Assembly (NCBI GenBank): GCA_037447655.1
Contig: JBBHKE010002498.1
Location: 1 to 36,429, forward strand
Reading direction: 5' to 3'
Origin: Zygnema cylindricum
Taxonomy: Eukaryota > Streptophyta > Zygnematophyceae > Zygnematales > Zygnemataceae
Length of the DNA stretch: 36,429 nt
The translations under genes and the position numbers were made by a program. This document shows positions 1 through 11,475 of this stretch, piece by piece. Position 1 is the stretch's first letter. Every line of letters begins with the position of its first letter. Below the pieces are notes generated by a model. It saw nothing but the letters and a program-made list of their open reading frames with translations. It was not told where the DNA came from and did no database searches.

Positions 1-750
1 TCCAAAGTCAAAGTCAAAGTCCAAGATATAGTCCGAGTCCGAATCCCAGTTCGAATGTGACTCCGAATTCCAGTTCGAGTCCACGTCAGAGTCCAGGTCA
101 GAGTCAGAGCCAGGATCCGATATTGAGCAAGAGTATACATCAGATTTAGATTCACAGTTCGAACTCAGAACCACAGTCAGAGTAAGAGTCAGACTCAAAG
201 CCAGAGTCAGAGTCAAAGTCAAAGTCGATGTCAAAGCCAAGGTCCGTTCGAGCCCGAGTTTAAAGTCCGAGTTGAAGTTAGAGTCTAGGGTCCGAGTCTA
301 AGTTTCAATTAAGTTCCAAGTCATGGTCAAAGTTAGAGTCAAGGTCAACAACTGAGTTCGAGTCAATGTTTCAGTTAGAGTCTGAGTTACAGTTAAAGTC
401 AAAATAAGAGTCGGGTCAGCGTAATATCCGGAGTCAAAGTCAGAGTCAGAGTCACAATTCGAGTTAGACTTCGAGTGAGAGTCAGATTTCAAGTCAAAGT
501 TTGAGTCTGAGTGCGAGTCCGGTTCAGAGTCGGAGTCATGTGAGAGTCAGTATCAGAGTCAAACATGGAGTCAAAGTAAGAATCGGAGTGAAAGTCAGGG
601 TCAGAGTCGAAGTCAAAGTCAATTCTCGGTGTAGTATGAGTTTTAGTCTCTGTCCATGTTCGAGTCGAATTCTGAAGTAATGTTTGAGTGAGATTCACAT
701 TCAGAGTAAGAGTCAATGTCGAAGTCAAAGTCAAAGCCCGGTGGAGTCTT
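1..750. repeat. degenerate hexanucleotide tandem array
   Basis: The stretch is built almost entirely from 6-bp units of the type AAGTCA, GAGTCA, GAGTCC and GAGTTC. Because the unit is a multiple of three, reading frames stay open by chance. On the minus strand they give Thr-Leu or Asp-Ser repeats, and I do not regard these as genes. The array fades into ordinary AT-rich DNA after about 750. Confidence 0.9.
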
Positions 751-1358
751 GAGTCTGAGTCTCAAAAAATAGTAGTTAAAATCATGAAGAAGAATGAGAA
801 ATAAACATTCAAAAATTTGCAATAAAACTAGAAGAAACTGAAGGATTGCCATCAAAGCTTTTATTTTTTTGTCAAAATGAAGGATAGAATAGTTAAGGTT
901 GAATATACAAAATTGTACTTCAAAATATCCATACTATATTTGTAACTTTTTATGCATACAAACGCTAACTGAAAAACCCAATTCTTCTACTACAACACAA
1001 TCAAAGAGGACTAGGAAAAAGCTGCAATTAAATGGACCTTCGAGAAAATCTTGAAATACCTCAAAAAAATTCTGAAACCTGAGAATTTCCTATAAACTTC
1101 GACAAAATCAGAAAAACTTAGAAAAAATACTGAAAATTCCTGAAAATTCATTGAAATTCATGGAAATTCTCCTGAAAATAACCCTCTTAAAAACCTTAAA
1201 AACACATTCCCAAAAAATTTTCAAAAAAACTTTGAGTGAAAACCTTCAAATCAACCCTAGTTGAAAAAAAAACCTCCAAAAACTTGGGGATAAACTTTGG
1301 AAAAACAGTGGAAAAACTTTGGAAAAACAGTAAGAAAAAGAAAACTGGAAATAATCTA
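751..1358. other. AT-rich region downstream of MED28
   Basis: No gene is visible. From about 1020 to 1340 there are short imperfect repeats of the type CTGAAAATTCCTGAAAATTC and GGAAAAACTTTGGAAAAACA. This is probably the MED28 3' untranslated region and flank. Confidence 0.5.
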
Positions 1359-3612
1359 TCATATTGCTCTAAGGTCCTTTTCAATAGTAGTTTTTAGTGT
1401 GGATTGTTGTTGAAGCCATTTGGAAATTAGTGCCTCATATTTTTTAATTAAAGCGTCCTTTGTTTCAAGTTCAGCTTCCAAATCGGCAATTTCCTGAATA
1501 AAAAGGAGAGGGAGAGAAGGGATAGGGAGAGGGAGAGGTAGAGAGTGAGGGAGAGGGAGAGGGAGAGGGAGGTGCCAAGCTGTAATAGCTAGATTGTTTG
1601 GGATGTTATAGGGGTAAACAAAGAAAGCTCACATATGATATATTTTGAAGTTCCATTAAGCAACGTTTTACATTGACTGAAGATAATTCTTCCATTGTCA
1701 CTATAATCTAATACCAGCATTAGTGTGGGTATGTTGTCAAGTTTATAATTATATCATTAACTCAAGTGCACGCTAATCTTGGTGCTGGTCTCTTATAACT
1801 AGTCTTCTGCACCAACTCATGTTTTGCATGAAACGAAGATAAGTTAACTATTATTATTTACTTTTAACTGGATTTGGTTTGTAACAAATAGTGACACGAT
1901 ATAGTGAATTTAATGTATACACATACTCGCAAAGGTTAAAGACAACACTAAAGTTATTTTTTTTCTCATTGGAAAATCAGTCAATATGATCCTTGTCTTT
2001 TGATCTCCTTTGACAGAAAAACAAGCAAATAACCATCGTCGACTGGATATCATCATAACTGTTGAAAGATAAAAATACCTGTTTAAGCACATTTTTTGGT
2101 TTCTTTTGTCTCTCGTGCATTAGGCGAATGAATGAAAGCTCAAGTTCCTTTGCGGCTGTCATGAACTGTCTTGCCTGTCGATCGATATCAACTGACATAT
2201 TCAAAAACACCAAAATTTGTACATGATTACCTCAATTGCAGACACCAATCATTCACACCAAATGAAAATATGTCCTTTTTTTGTCAGGAATTCAACAATA
2301 AAAATTTTCCGCACCCATTTGTCTACCTTTGAACGTTCAACGAGCAACCTGTGTTAATTGACGTTCAAAGTTAAACATCAAAAAATTATGTTCAACCATC
2401 ATTATTGTCTTTGAGACCTTTTTATTGTGTACCAGAAACCATAATTGGTCTTATGGGCAGCATTAGAAAAAAACAGAAAAAATCTGAAGATTGCTGCATT
2501 GAAATCAGAAGAACAAGTACTCTTCAATTGGATAGTTGTTTAAAAACATCAACGTGAATGTCCAAACAATATCATGACAATAATTTGGTGTTGAATGTTC
2601 AATGTTCACTTTCAATGCTCAATGTTCAACATTTGGATGCCAAATTCCAATGTCCAATGTTCAAAAGTCAATGTTTAAATTTCAGTGTCCAAATGTCTAT
2701 GCTCTTATGTTTGATGACGTCTTTGGTCAATGCGCAATGCTTAAAACTCAAAATTGTAATGTCCAACGTTCAATACTCAAAATTCAAATTCAAAATAGTA
2801 ATGTCCAAAGTTCAATACTCAAAATTCAAATTCAAAATTGTAATGTCCAAAGTTCAATACTCAAAATTCAAATTCAAAATTGTAATGTCCAACGCTCAAT
2901 GCTGAAAAATCAAATTCAAAATTGTTATGTCAATGTGCAATGCTCAAAATTTAGATTCCAAAATTTCATGCCCAATGCTCAATGCTCAGCCTTCAATGTC
3001 CAGATTCCAATGTCCAATGCTCTATGCTCCATGATCTTTGATCAATGTTCGGTGTTCAAAATTTAAAATTCCAAATTTGAGAATCCAATGTTCATAGTTT
3101 CATGTTCAACATCCATTCTCCAATGTCCAATGTTGAATGTCAAATCTCGAATGTTCAATGTAGAATGTTCCAATGTTCAATAACCAAAAATTACATTTCA
3201 AAGTTCATTGCATTATTTCCTTCTCATCATCATCGTCAAAAAAATTCCTTCTTCAGCTCAACAAAAAACCAAACCAATTGTTCAAATTTTGACCTTTATT
3301 GCCCAATGTGTCAATCTAGAATTCCAAATTCCCATCCATCCACCGATTCTCAATCAAACTTCCTGACTTTCATTTTCCCTTTAACCTATTTCGCAACATT
3401 ATTAGTGTGGATGTCATTAAAATTGTTGTAGTTAACTGCCATCTATGCAAACACAGTCAAATCTTCTAGTTTCATGCCACGTGGCACCGTGGAATCTCAC
3501 CTTGATCTCCTCCAGTACGGCCCTCTGCCGCGTGTCCCTCCCTTAGTGGCAGAACGCCAAGAAGTGCGGAATCCATGGCATCCACCAAACGGAGGGCTCT
3601 AGAAGCGTCCAT
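1359..3612 (-). CDS. MED28: Mediator complex subunit 28 (plant-type MED28), 3 exons
   Basis: MED28 is a small coiled-coil subunit of the Mediator head, which links transcription factors to RNA polymerase II in the nucleus. I assembled three minus-strand exons: 3501-3612, 2079-2191 and 1359-1493. The product is 119 residues. Exon 1 starts MDASRALRLVDAMDSALLGV, resembling the plant N-terminus with VDGMEKALL and LPARE. It ends after ...GGDQ in phase 1. Exon 2 completes a Val codon and reads DIDRQARQFMTAAKELELSF, matching the plant pattern IDVERHAKDFMEAAKKLQL. It ends ...NVLKQ in phase 0. Exon 3 reads EIADLEAELETKDALIKKYE and ends ...EKDLRAI-stop, the usual acidic coiled coil. Donors are AAG|GTGAGA and CAG|GTATTT; acceptors are GTCAG|TT and TTCAG|GA. 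All phases agree, although no splice evidence is available. Intron 1 (2192-3500) holds a minisatellite and intron 2 (1494-2078) a GGGAGA array. Recognition rests on remembered similarity to plant MED28, which is somewhat longer at the N-terminus. Confidence 0.85.
1500..1573. repeat. GGGAGA purine microsatellite in MED28 intron 2
   Basis: AGGGAGAGGGAGA-type repeats begin just beyond the acceptor of the last MED28 exon. Read on the minus strand they form a pyrimidine tract close to that acceptor. Confidence 0.8.
2558..3200. repeat. TTCAATGTCC-type minisatellite in MED28 intron 1
   Basis: The region is made of variants of TTCAATGTCCAATGTTCAA. From about 2755 to 2900 a higher-order 42-bp unit containing AAAATTCAAATTCAAAAT repeats with few changes. 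The open frames through it are by-products of the repeat (period divisible by three) and have no other sign of coding. Confidence 0.85.
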
Positions 3613-3639
3613 TTTGCCACGTGGCAGCCCCACGTGGCA
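3475..3639. promoter_or_regulatory. TGCCACGTGGCA palindromes at the MED28 start
   Basis: Three copies of the G-box-like core CCACGTGGCA lie at 3475-3486 (full 12-bp palindrome), 3615-3626 (full palindrome) and 3630-3639. The second ends 3 bp upstream of the MED28 start codon and the first lies just inside intron 1. CACGTG cores are bound by bZIP and bHLH factors in plants. Use here is inferred from position and recurrence near other gene starts in the window. Confidence 0.6.
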
Positions 3640-3845
3640 GGTCGTGGAGAAAGCTAGAAGGCGGTTGCCAGAAAAGCGTCACGTTATGTCACGAGCATGA
3701 GTGATAAGAAAGGAGAAAAGAGTAATTTGAATTTGGAAATAATTCGGTGAAAAAAAGGTAAGAAAATAACTTAAAGAAGTTAAGAGAAATAATAAATAGG
3801 GTAAAGAAATGATTATTGTAGGGAAAAAATAATGTTCTTAAAAAT

Positions 3846-4066
3846 TACTCCGTGAATCGTAATAGGGTCTAAGGTTTTTTTCCCCACTTAAAACATTTTA
3901 TCTCCGTACACACTAGTCAGCTTGTGGATCTGACGGTTACGATTGAAAGGTAACATTCTCAGCTTCCGACTGGCGGTCACAAATTGAAAATCTGACTAGT
4001 GTGTACGGAGAAAAAATGTTTTAAGTGGCGAAAAAGACCTTGACGCTAATAACGATTCGCGGTGTA
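3846..4066. mobile_element. TACACCGTG-family inverted-repeat MITE, 221 bp
   Basis: The element has long imperfect terminal inverted repeats running from TACTCCGTGAATCGT at the left to ACGATTCGCGGTGTA at the right. They include the inner arms CCACTTAAAACATTTT and TCTCCGTACACACTAGTC. It has exactly the same length as the copy at 35101-35321 and carries no coding region. A TA target duplication is possible, with the repeat proper then starting CWCCGTG. Confidence 0.85.
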
Positions 4067-4144
4067 TTTTGAAATTTGAATTCAATGACCTAAAGCCAAC
4101 AAAAAATTAACAATAACTAAACTACATAACGGACTACTGTACAG

Positions 4145-4998
4145 TACACCGTGAATCGCTAGTAGTGTTAGGGCGTGTCCCCATGTGTTCAAGTAAGGGT
4201 TTTTTTCCGTCGTTTACACAGAAAATGGGACTCCCTACTTGAAAAAATAACGCCGTACGAAAAATGGGCAAAAACTCAAATACAGTTTGCGTCATCTTGG
4301 AACTTGAAAGGTACGGCGATTTGGTAGTATTATCATCGAGACCCACTTCCACGTCATCTTGACACTTGCACTGAAATCAAATCGGGACCTGCTTTTAATC
4401 AAAATACTACCCTATTGACGAATAGAACGCCTGGTTTGCACGCGTGAAAAATTTTCAATTTTTTTTGCACGAAGGAAAGTACACGCTATTTTTTTCACTG
4501 CTCGTCACGAGCATGCACATAAGAAATTGACAAATATGTACGGAAAAAAACTTGCAGGGGTCTCGGACCACCACTTTCCTTCATGAGTCCTTTGAAAAAG
4601 TTTTCGTCGTCCTCGTCTCTCTTCCTCTTTCTCACTTGATCGCTCTTATGTCTCTCTCCCCTAAATGAAATGCGGCAATGATTGTTTCAAATGAAAGATA
4701 TATTTTTTATCTTTCTTTTGAATATCTTTGGTCGTAGTTTGACGGCATATCGAATGATAAAAGATAAATAAAAGAAATCGGAAGCCATGGCGGAAAGTTT
4801 ACAACAACTTTCTCCGTATACACTTGTCTGATTTTGAATTTGAGACCGCCAATCGGAAGCTGAGAACCTTAACTTTCAATCTCAACCGTCAGATCTACTA
4901 TCGAAATGTTTGTACGGAAAAAATATCTTTTTATGTACGGAGAAAATATGTTTTAAGAGACGAAAAAAATATTAGCACTAATAGCGATTCACGGTGTA
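4145..4998. mobile_element. TACACCGTG-family element interrupted by a PIF-like MITE
   Basis: The left end TACACCGTGAATCGCTAGTA (4145) and right end GCGATTCACGGTGTA (to 4998) belong to the 221-bp family. The right part, from about 4805, is a recognisable half of that element with the TCTCCGTATACAC arm. Between them, starting directly after a TTA at 4168-4170, lies sequence starting GGGCGTGTCCCCATGTG. It aligns with the reverse complement of much of 20838-21730. The insert lacks its right end, so a deletion probably followed the insertion. Confidence 0.6.
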
Positions 4999-5134
4999 CT
5001 GTGCATTAATGTAACGTCACGAGGATTCCATGTACAGCTCTTGAGTTGCCATTGTATAATGACGTCACTGGAACGGTACAGTAGAATATTTTAGGGAATT
5101 GCTAATCGCAGAGACGATTTTTGCTGCGCGTAGG

Positions 5135-5786
5135 TACACCGCGAATCGTTATTAGCGTTATGAACTCTATATCGGCGCCCCAACATTTTGACATTAATAC
5201 CTTAAATAGAATAAACTACACTATTTAAGGACGTGGACCATAACCTGCCACGTCTCCCGGTACTAAATTAGAATAAATGTAACCAAATTTACTGTAACCA
5301 AATTGTGGCAGCCACATATAAATAAAATGGCTGCGCGCAAGTAGTTTACTGCAAAAATGAAATCAACTCACGAACCGTTACATTTAGCTTGGACACATAT
5401 TAAAGGACGACGTACAGCATGTGTAAACTCGCACGAAACCAAATAAACTTCGTACAAAATAAAAATGCGTACCCAACTACCCGCGTATAAATATCGATGA
5501 AACTAAAATGACACGTTGTCACGTCTACAGTGGACGTGACAACGATTTGATTTCATTTTTGCGGCTAACGTGAAGTGATAAACTACATCGTCGATCGTAT
5601 TTAGCGTGTAGATATTATTAGAGTAAAGAAAAAATTAGCGTCATTAATTCAAATTCAGTGCCAAGAGACGTGGCAAATAATGGTCCACGTCCTTAAATAA
5701 CGTCATTTATTCTATTTAAGGTTCAACGGTCAAAATTTGGGGGCGCCGAATTAGTGTTCAACACGCTAAATACGATCGACGGTGTA
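5135..5786. mobile_element. nested long-TIR element of the TACACCG family, 652 bp
   Basis: The left end starts TACACCGCGAATCGTTATTA and the right end closes with CGATCGACGGTGTA. The arms extend over 100 bp and include GGCGCC, CTTAAATAGAATAAA and GGACGTGGACCAT in matching order. Internally there is a further inverted pair: 5341-5365 against about 5549-5587, around the hairpin at 5514-5544. A third inverted pair (5289-5340 against 5788-5842) crosses the border of this element and the outer one. Confidence 0.7.
5514..5544. repeat. perfect 12-bp hairpin
   Basis: CGTTGTCACGTC, a 7-base loop (TACAGTG) and GACGTGACAACG form a perfect stem near the middle of the nested foldback element. Confidence 0.85.
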
Positions 5787-6345
5787 CCTGCGCGCAACCA
5801 TTTTATTTATATGTGGCTGCCACAATTTGGTTACAGTAAACCTGCGCTGGCCGTGTGATTTTTTTTTTTTTAATGACGGTTGACGTTTGCAAGCGCGACA
5901 CTTTTTCAACCGCCGGTACAATAATCCGCCAGTCAAAGTTGTTCGACGGATTGACCGTCAGATCTGAATTTAAAGGTACGTAGCCTGTACGAAATTGTAC
6001 TTCAAATGTACAAAATCTGACAACTACCTGCGCGCAACAAAAATTGTCTCTGCGATTAGCAATTCCCTATATAAATAACTGTTCTTTTTGTTAAAGCATT
6101 TATGTTTTGTTGGCTTTGAGTCAACAAACTGAAAAAAGTGCTGCTAGAAACTTGTTTTCTCCGGTACTAAAAACTCCTTTACAGTAAAATCGATTTAAGG
6201 TGTGCCATACGCCGACTTGAGAAAAAAAGACAAAAACTTAGGTCGTCAACGACATGCTGTTGGAACCCGCGGCCAACATTTACTTGTTTGAACCATAGTT
6301 CAAAAGTAGGCGTTTTTTCGTAGGCCTTAAATAGGCCACCTTTAG

Positions 6346-6525
6346 CGTAAGTTGTGTTACGGGCTTTACATGTGATCTTCTTAGATCGCTACTTTGATCA
6401 GCGACCGTTCGTTCGTTCGAATTTGACGATAGTCCTATCGTAAGTTGTGTTATGGGCTTTCCATGTGATCTTCTTAGATTGCTACTTTGATCAGCGACCG
6501 TCCGATCGTCCAAATCTGACGGTTT
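6346..6525. repeat. direct duplication with 93-bp period
   Basis: CGTAAGTTGTGTTA at 6346 and again at 6439 opens two similar units. Each continues with GGGCTTT, CATGTGATCTTCTTAGAT and GATCAGCGACCGT. No gene is recognised in 6069-7100. Confidence 0.75.
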
Positions 6526-7109
6526 ACATAAAAAGTACCCCAAAACTCACAAAAAAATGTTTTTTTGTCCAAATGTTTTTCAAAATTTAGACATGACATT
6601 TAATTCTCTATCGATCGATGTGCAACTCAACCCTGTTACTATTGTATTTCATTTTGCAGCCAATACAATATGGGTCTTAAGGTAGTATTGTAAAATTTAC
6701 ATACAATAGGCATATTGTATGGGCGACTTTCACCTACTTTAAAACTATGGTTTGAACTTCTCCGTTGTCCGTTACTTTTTCTGTTTGAGAGCATGCCGTA
6801 CGTGGTCACGGGTCCTTTAACTTTTTGCATCGCGACAAACAAACCGACAGCTCTCCGATTCACTGGAGAGACGCGGGTTTGAGGTCGATTTATCTATTTG
6901 GACACGTCATTTGATGCCCGCGGGTCGGTTAACCTTTGGCATGAGGACAGCGAAACCGAACCGGCGGGCATTCGGTTTCGTTGACTGTTCGGGTCGACGA
7001 GACCGTACGACGTAGGCTCCCGAGGGCCCAGGCCCTAACAAGCATCGCAACAAGAAATGGGTGGATGATTGTTATTGTATTTGTTTAGTATGGTGAAAAT
7101 CTTTAATAC

Positions 7110-7230
7110 ATAAAGTGCGATGGTAAAACCATCGAGGGATAATATATATAACATGTAAAGACTACAAGAGCCAACAGAGACTATAAACAAAACAAAACAA
7201 ACAAATGAGGAAACCAAAGGTAACTAAGTT
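7110..7230. repeat. dispersed repeat, GATGG...CCATC family, copy 1
   Basis: GTGCGATGGTAAAACCATC is followed by GACTACAAGAGCCAACA and AACAAAACAAACAAATGAGG. The same order occurs at 22468-22620 and, more diverged, at 20434-20610 and 32178-32300. The reverse strand reads like a T-rich 3' end of a retroelement, but no coding part is attached. Confidence 0.65.
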
Positions 7231-8410
7231 AACTTGCAAAACTAAACAAACTAGTATGTATATGTGTATTTAGTAGGCATATTTTGGTGGTTCGTTTGGA
7301 TACTGTGGTACACATAGTTGTCGTATCCGGTTGGGACTGGGACAATATATTTGGAAAGAAAATAAAATGGTCAATTTCAATATTATTTTAAACTACCATC
7401 AACATGTAACATACTTTTTTTGTTCAAGGGGAAATTATGCATCTTAGTGGGACCAATGCAGCGACCCAATGGAGTGAATCTTGCATTATTTGAATTGTCG
7501 GTTATTTATTGAGCCGACATCTATGCTAAGTTTATAAAGAAATGTGATGCCTTGTTGTTTGCGCTTCTTAGGCTTGTATAACTAACTCTTAATAAACAAG
7601 GCCCTACGTATGTTACTGAACGTTACGCTATAGATATGTATGAAACATAGTTAGTGGCTTCGTCCTACTTTGCAATTATTGTATTGTGAAGGTGAATCCA
7701 CTACATGTGTCAAATTTGTGGAGTTTTTACCATCAACCCATTCCCTCTTATTTTAAAATGAATAAGGGTGATAAGGGTTTTTTATTTGTAGAATTGCGAG
7801 TTTATCCAGTTTTTGGGTCATGGTTTATGACCTTTGGATGGAAACGTTACTATACATTTCCACACAACAATGTTCAAAAGCATGGTTATTTTGTTCTTCA
7901 ACTTCACTCGCGTGTCTTAAATTTAGGTACACATATTTTCGCATCACTAAAGGGTTTATTCCACTGTTTCATTATCCAAACGCCTTTTATTTTTCACCTT
8001 GCTTTTGTTTTTTTACTCTTATTATCTCAACTAGTAAAAGTGTGTGGGGTTTTAAAATAAATTTTGACGTGTTTTTCAGTATTATTTCTATGGTGTTCGG
8101 CTTTGATTTTGGCAATTCAAATTGATGTAGTTAACGTGAGTGATTGTACTTTGTGTATTTAACAAAAAAAATCATAAAAAAATGTTGCTTAAAATGTGAA
8201 AAATATAAACGAAAATATAAATATGAAGTCTTAAATTTAACAGTGTACAACTCACAACGTAGCATGACTTCGCAATGTCAAATAAATATAAAGATCTACA
8301 AATCACAAAAACTCGAAGTGTAGAACCGTCGCCGTTTTTGTAGACATCACCAATTTTTTTAAGATTCGTAATTGTCTTCAATCATCACAAGTTGTACCCA
8401 AAGCTATGAT
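7231..8410. other. gene-free region with an unassigned open frame
   Basis: An open frame of 124 codons runs from 7686 to 8060 on the plus strand, overlapped by another. It is rich in Phe, Leu and His, has no motif I recognise, and neighbours transposon ends. I treat it as chance or a decayed element. Nothing else stands out. Confidence 0.35.
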
Positions 8411-8514
8411 TTCGTTTTTGAACATAAGAACACTTTGAAAAGTGATATACTACGGAGAATCTTTGTTGAAACATAAAGTTTCATTCCTAAGTTTTGGTTA
8501 TATGGGCCACCGCC
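8410..8514. mobile_element. right end of a PIF-like MITE
   Basis: GAACACTTTG, TATACTACGGAGAATCTT and the terminal TATGGGCCACCGCC parallel the right end of the element ending at 26204. The left end was not located. Confidence 0.45.
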
Positions 8515-8518
8515 TTAA

Positions 8519-8780
8519 GGCATGTTCCTATGTGATGAAGTGAGGATTTTTTTTTCTATCGTTTTCTTCTAAATTATAGCCCTCAAAGATAATATCATCA
8601 GCCGTATAACAAAAATGGAAAAACGACAATACAAATTGCGTCATTTTGAAACTTTCAACTTACCATAGTTTGTCGCCATAGTCTTCTCGACCCACTTCCG
8701 CGTCACTATAGTTCAACTTCAATCTTTTATTGAAATCATCTCACGAGGTGAATTTAGTTAAAGTAACAAGGTATGAGCGA
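8519..8780. mobile_element. left part of a PIF-like MITE
   Basis: Starting after TAA, GGCATGTTCCTATGTG is a variant of the family end GGGTRYGTCCCCATGTG. It is followed by internal landmarks shared with 4171 and 19195: GCGTCATTTTGAAACTT, TCTCGACCCACTTCC and CGTCA. It abuts the end of another copy at 8514, so two family members meet here as they do at 19191. Confidence 0.55.
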
Positions 8781-9839
8781 ATGGGAAGTTGTTGTGGCAC
8801 GCGTCACCTGCTTTTGGTTTTTATCTTGCAATACGTGGAGTACCAAAAAGGAAGATCACTCTCCGTTTCTAGCATGTTCAAACTTTTACCAATGTAGTCA
8901 ATCAATGGGCCTGGAGGGGTCACTAACAACGGATACCATTTCACAAAAGCAAAGTTTGTCAAGGTGCCTCTCTCTCTCTCGCCCTCCCCCACTATATCGG
9001 CTATCTCACATTTATTGGAATGTAACACAACAATAATGGTATGAATTGAAAGACATCTACAAAATATTACTTTTGGCTACCTTTGGGGGTAGTTTATAAA
9101 AGACGGAAAAAGAAAATGGGGAAACCATGGCGCGCAATTTTAAAAATAGTGACATGGAAGCTATCATAAGTGAGCATGACTTGAAAATATCCCAAACCCT
9201 AAACATCTATAATGTCAAAAAAAAGTAGACGTTTACAATTGCGTTGTTGAAAAAGGTATTTTATATTTATATCTTTTTGTTTGTCAGTTTGTGGTGTTAT
9301 TTAAAGTCCTCATATTTTTCGTAGTCACTGAGGACTGAAAGACAGCCATGGCTGCCTTATGCAGACAGGGAGATAGCCAAAGGGAGCGGGAGGCACAACC
9401 CTTTGCAAAAGAAAGGAGGCCTGACTAGGATTTGATTATAGGTCATACCAGATGACCGCCGTACAGTGTAACCCGTCCGTTCTATTCGTTAGGACTTGAT
9501 GAAGCGTTACACACGTAGGGTTTGATTCATATTTAAAGATGAACAACTTTATATATTCCATTTAACAAATCTCGAAACAGAACGAACACAAAACAAAATC
9601 GGACCGCACGAAATACACGAAATGACATTCAATTTAACAGACAAAATTATAATGTCGACTTCAATTCGGACCGCTCACAATGGAGTTGATGCATCGAAGT
9701 GGTCATCTGGCGGTTTATGGGTTAACGTCGGCGGATGACACTTGGCAAGCCATGAGTGAATGACGGACATTACGGAATTGACAGAGTCGTCGCAACGGCC
9801 ATGCCGTACCATGGGTGTACAAGAAGTAAAATGGCATAT

Positions 9840-9925
9840 GTACCTTCTTGTACTGTACAGTCTTGTGATTATACTGTACAGTCTTATGATTGGTTATGTA
9901 CAGTCTTGTGATTGGTTACGTACAA
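9840..9925. repeat. short tandem repeat, TGTACAGTCTTGTGATT unit
   Basis: The phrase TGTACAGTCTTRTGATT occurs three times with a spacing of about 26 bp. The surrounding 8780-10670 contains no recognised gene. Confidence 0.7.
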
Positions 9926-10672
9926 CACTACTACGGGGTTCAGAGAGGGATTTAGGACTTAGACATTTTGGAGGCGCCTCTCTTTGAGAGACCTTTTGTA
10001 TTTATAAGCCATCTTTGGCCAGCCATAACTTACTACTCAGGGGAGCAAACTCATAAATTCTTATTGTGTCTGACTCATTCGAGTCGGGCCCTCACAAGGT
10101 TGTGGTTGGTCAGAACACTTGCCTGACCGTGTGTCATTTATTCGGGGTTAAAGTCAAGAGGGCAAATTATATCCTAGAGGATTCATATAAGTTAGATACT
10201 ATGTGGGCCCATGGAGGTCACAGAGTTACATTGCAGCTATTTTGTTAACGTTGTCAATTGTCTCGAGTTTTGTATTCATCTGCAACCGTCACAAACTACA
10301 TCCACGTTTTCATTTGTCACAGTTTAAAATAATAATTTCGTTATTGATCATCGGAACACTCTCGGAAGTAGAACTTGTATCGCTTAAAATTTTAAAAAGT
10401 AATTAGTGTAAAGAAACAAATAGTGGAAATAACTATACATAACATTAACGTTATTTGTCCATCTAACACTTATTTGGATACACATGCCCATAGTGAGGCC
10501 TCCATAGTTTATGTTCATATTATCGACGTTTGAACATGCTAGGACATGTTCGCGCGATTTGCCTCCGTCTTTATGACTGCGAATCAAAGTTCGCCTTTTC
10601 GTGTAGACACACTCAGTTTTTATTGTCGATGCCTTTATTTGATGCTCTCTATGTACTAATTTACGGAATAAC

Positions 10673-11215
10673 TACAACGCGCCTCGTTATTAGTGTCAAG
10701 GTTTAAATACTGTAAAAGTAAATTTACCGTAATTGATGCTAATTAAGAATTTGATTTTTTTTTTAAAAAGGTGTATTCTAATTTCGGCGTTAATGCTAAT
10801 TTTGAACAACAAAAATGGAAAATTTTATGTACGATTATACACATTATTATATGTATCCGTACAAAATATTAGAAATCGTACTCCGTCGTGAAATTGGCAT
10901 ATCCGTACATGTAAGACTAATTTACGTGTCAGACCAATCCCGTTTTTTGAGCGCACGTTCCTATGCGTGCGCGTCTGATTTAATTCATTTTTTGTAAAAT
11001 TTTCACTTGAAAAGGTACATTTATGTACGGTCTGACATCGACCGTTTACCACACTATTTATATATTATTTTACTTTCGTTCTTTTGTTCTATTTTATACG
11101 GTACCTTAATTTAAGTCAAGGAAAAATTAAAATCATGTATCCTATTTGGGGAAAAAAATCAAAATTTTAAGAACCCAAATTAGAGTTGTTGACACTAATA
11201 ACGATTCGCGGTGTA
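10673..11215. mobile_element. TACACCGTG-family element, 543 bp
   Basis: The left end reads TACAACGCGCCTCGTTATTA and the right end ACTAATAACGATTCGCGGTGTA, a mismatched inverted repeat of the family. The interior is AT-rich with no credible coding sequence. Confidence 0.55.
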
Positions 11216-11269
11216 GCAAATTTACTGAGGACTGACACATTTCATACACAACACTATTTAAAAGCCGAC

Positions 11270-11409
11270 CAAATTAGAGTTGTTAACGCTGATTAAAAAG
11301 TACCGCTATTAAAGTAAAGAAAAAATTAGTATCATTAATTATATTTAAGGTTTAAGGGTCAAATTTGGGGGCGCGATTATGATGTACACTAGAAGCGATT
11401 CACGGTGTA
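11270..11409. mobile_element. truncated relative of the nested element at 5135
   Basis: It shares, in order, AGTAAAGAAAAAATTAG, TCATTAATT, TATTTAAGGTTTAAGGGTCA and TTTGGGGGCGC with the right arm of the 652-bp element. It ends in GCGATTCACGGTGTA. Confidence 0.6.
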
Positions 11410-11410
11410 C

Positions 11411-11475
11411 TGCAGAGAATCTTCGCTAAAAAACAAAAAATCAAGAGTAAGTTTCGGCTACATGGGAACACGCCC
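11411..11475. mobile_element. right end of a PIF-like MITE
   Basis: AGAATCTTCGCTAAAAA is followed by the terminal ACATGGGAACACGCCC and a TAA, the reverse of the family end. Confidence 0.5.

Larger units (their letters stand above)
5093..6068. mobile_element. outer foldback element with 42-bp terminal inverted repeats
   Basis: The left arm 5093-5134 starts AGGGAATTGCTAATCGCAGA and the right arm 6027-6068 is its near-perfect reverse complement. A TA dinucleotide flanks both sides if the repeat is taken to start at GGGAATTGC, which suggests a TA target duplication. The element contains no gene. A second inverted-repeat element occupies most of its left half. Confidence 0.7.

Noticed and set aside
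298-855. Minus-strand open frames rich in Thr-Leu and Asp-Ser repeats
   Set aside because: They are translations of the hexamer array; the period is a multiple of three, so frames remain open without selection.
2558-3066. Plus-strand frames of 115 and 154 codons with 14-residue repeats
   Set aside because: They lie antisense to the MED28 intron and are explained by the 42-bp minisatellite.
9930-10100. Possible solo LTR (TATAAGCC motif and nearby short repeats)
   Set aside because: No TG...CA ends, target duplication or primer-binding site could be found.
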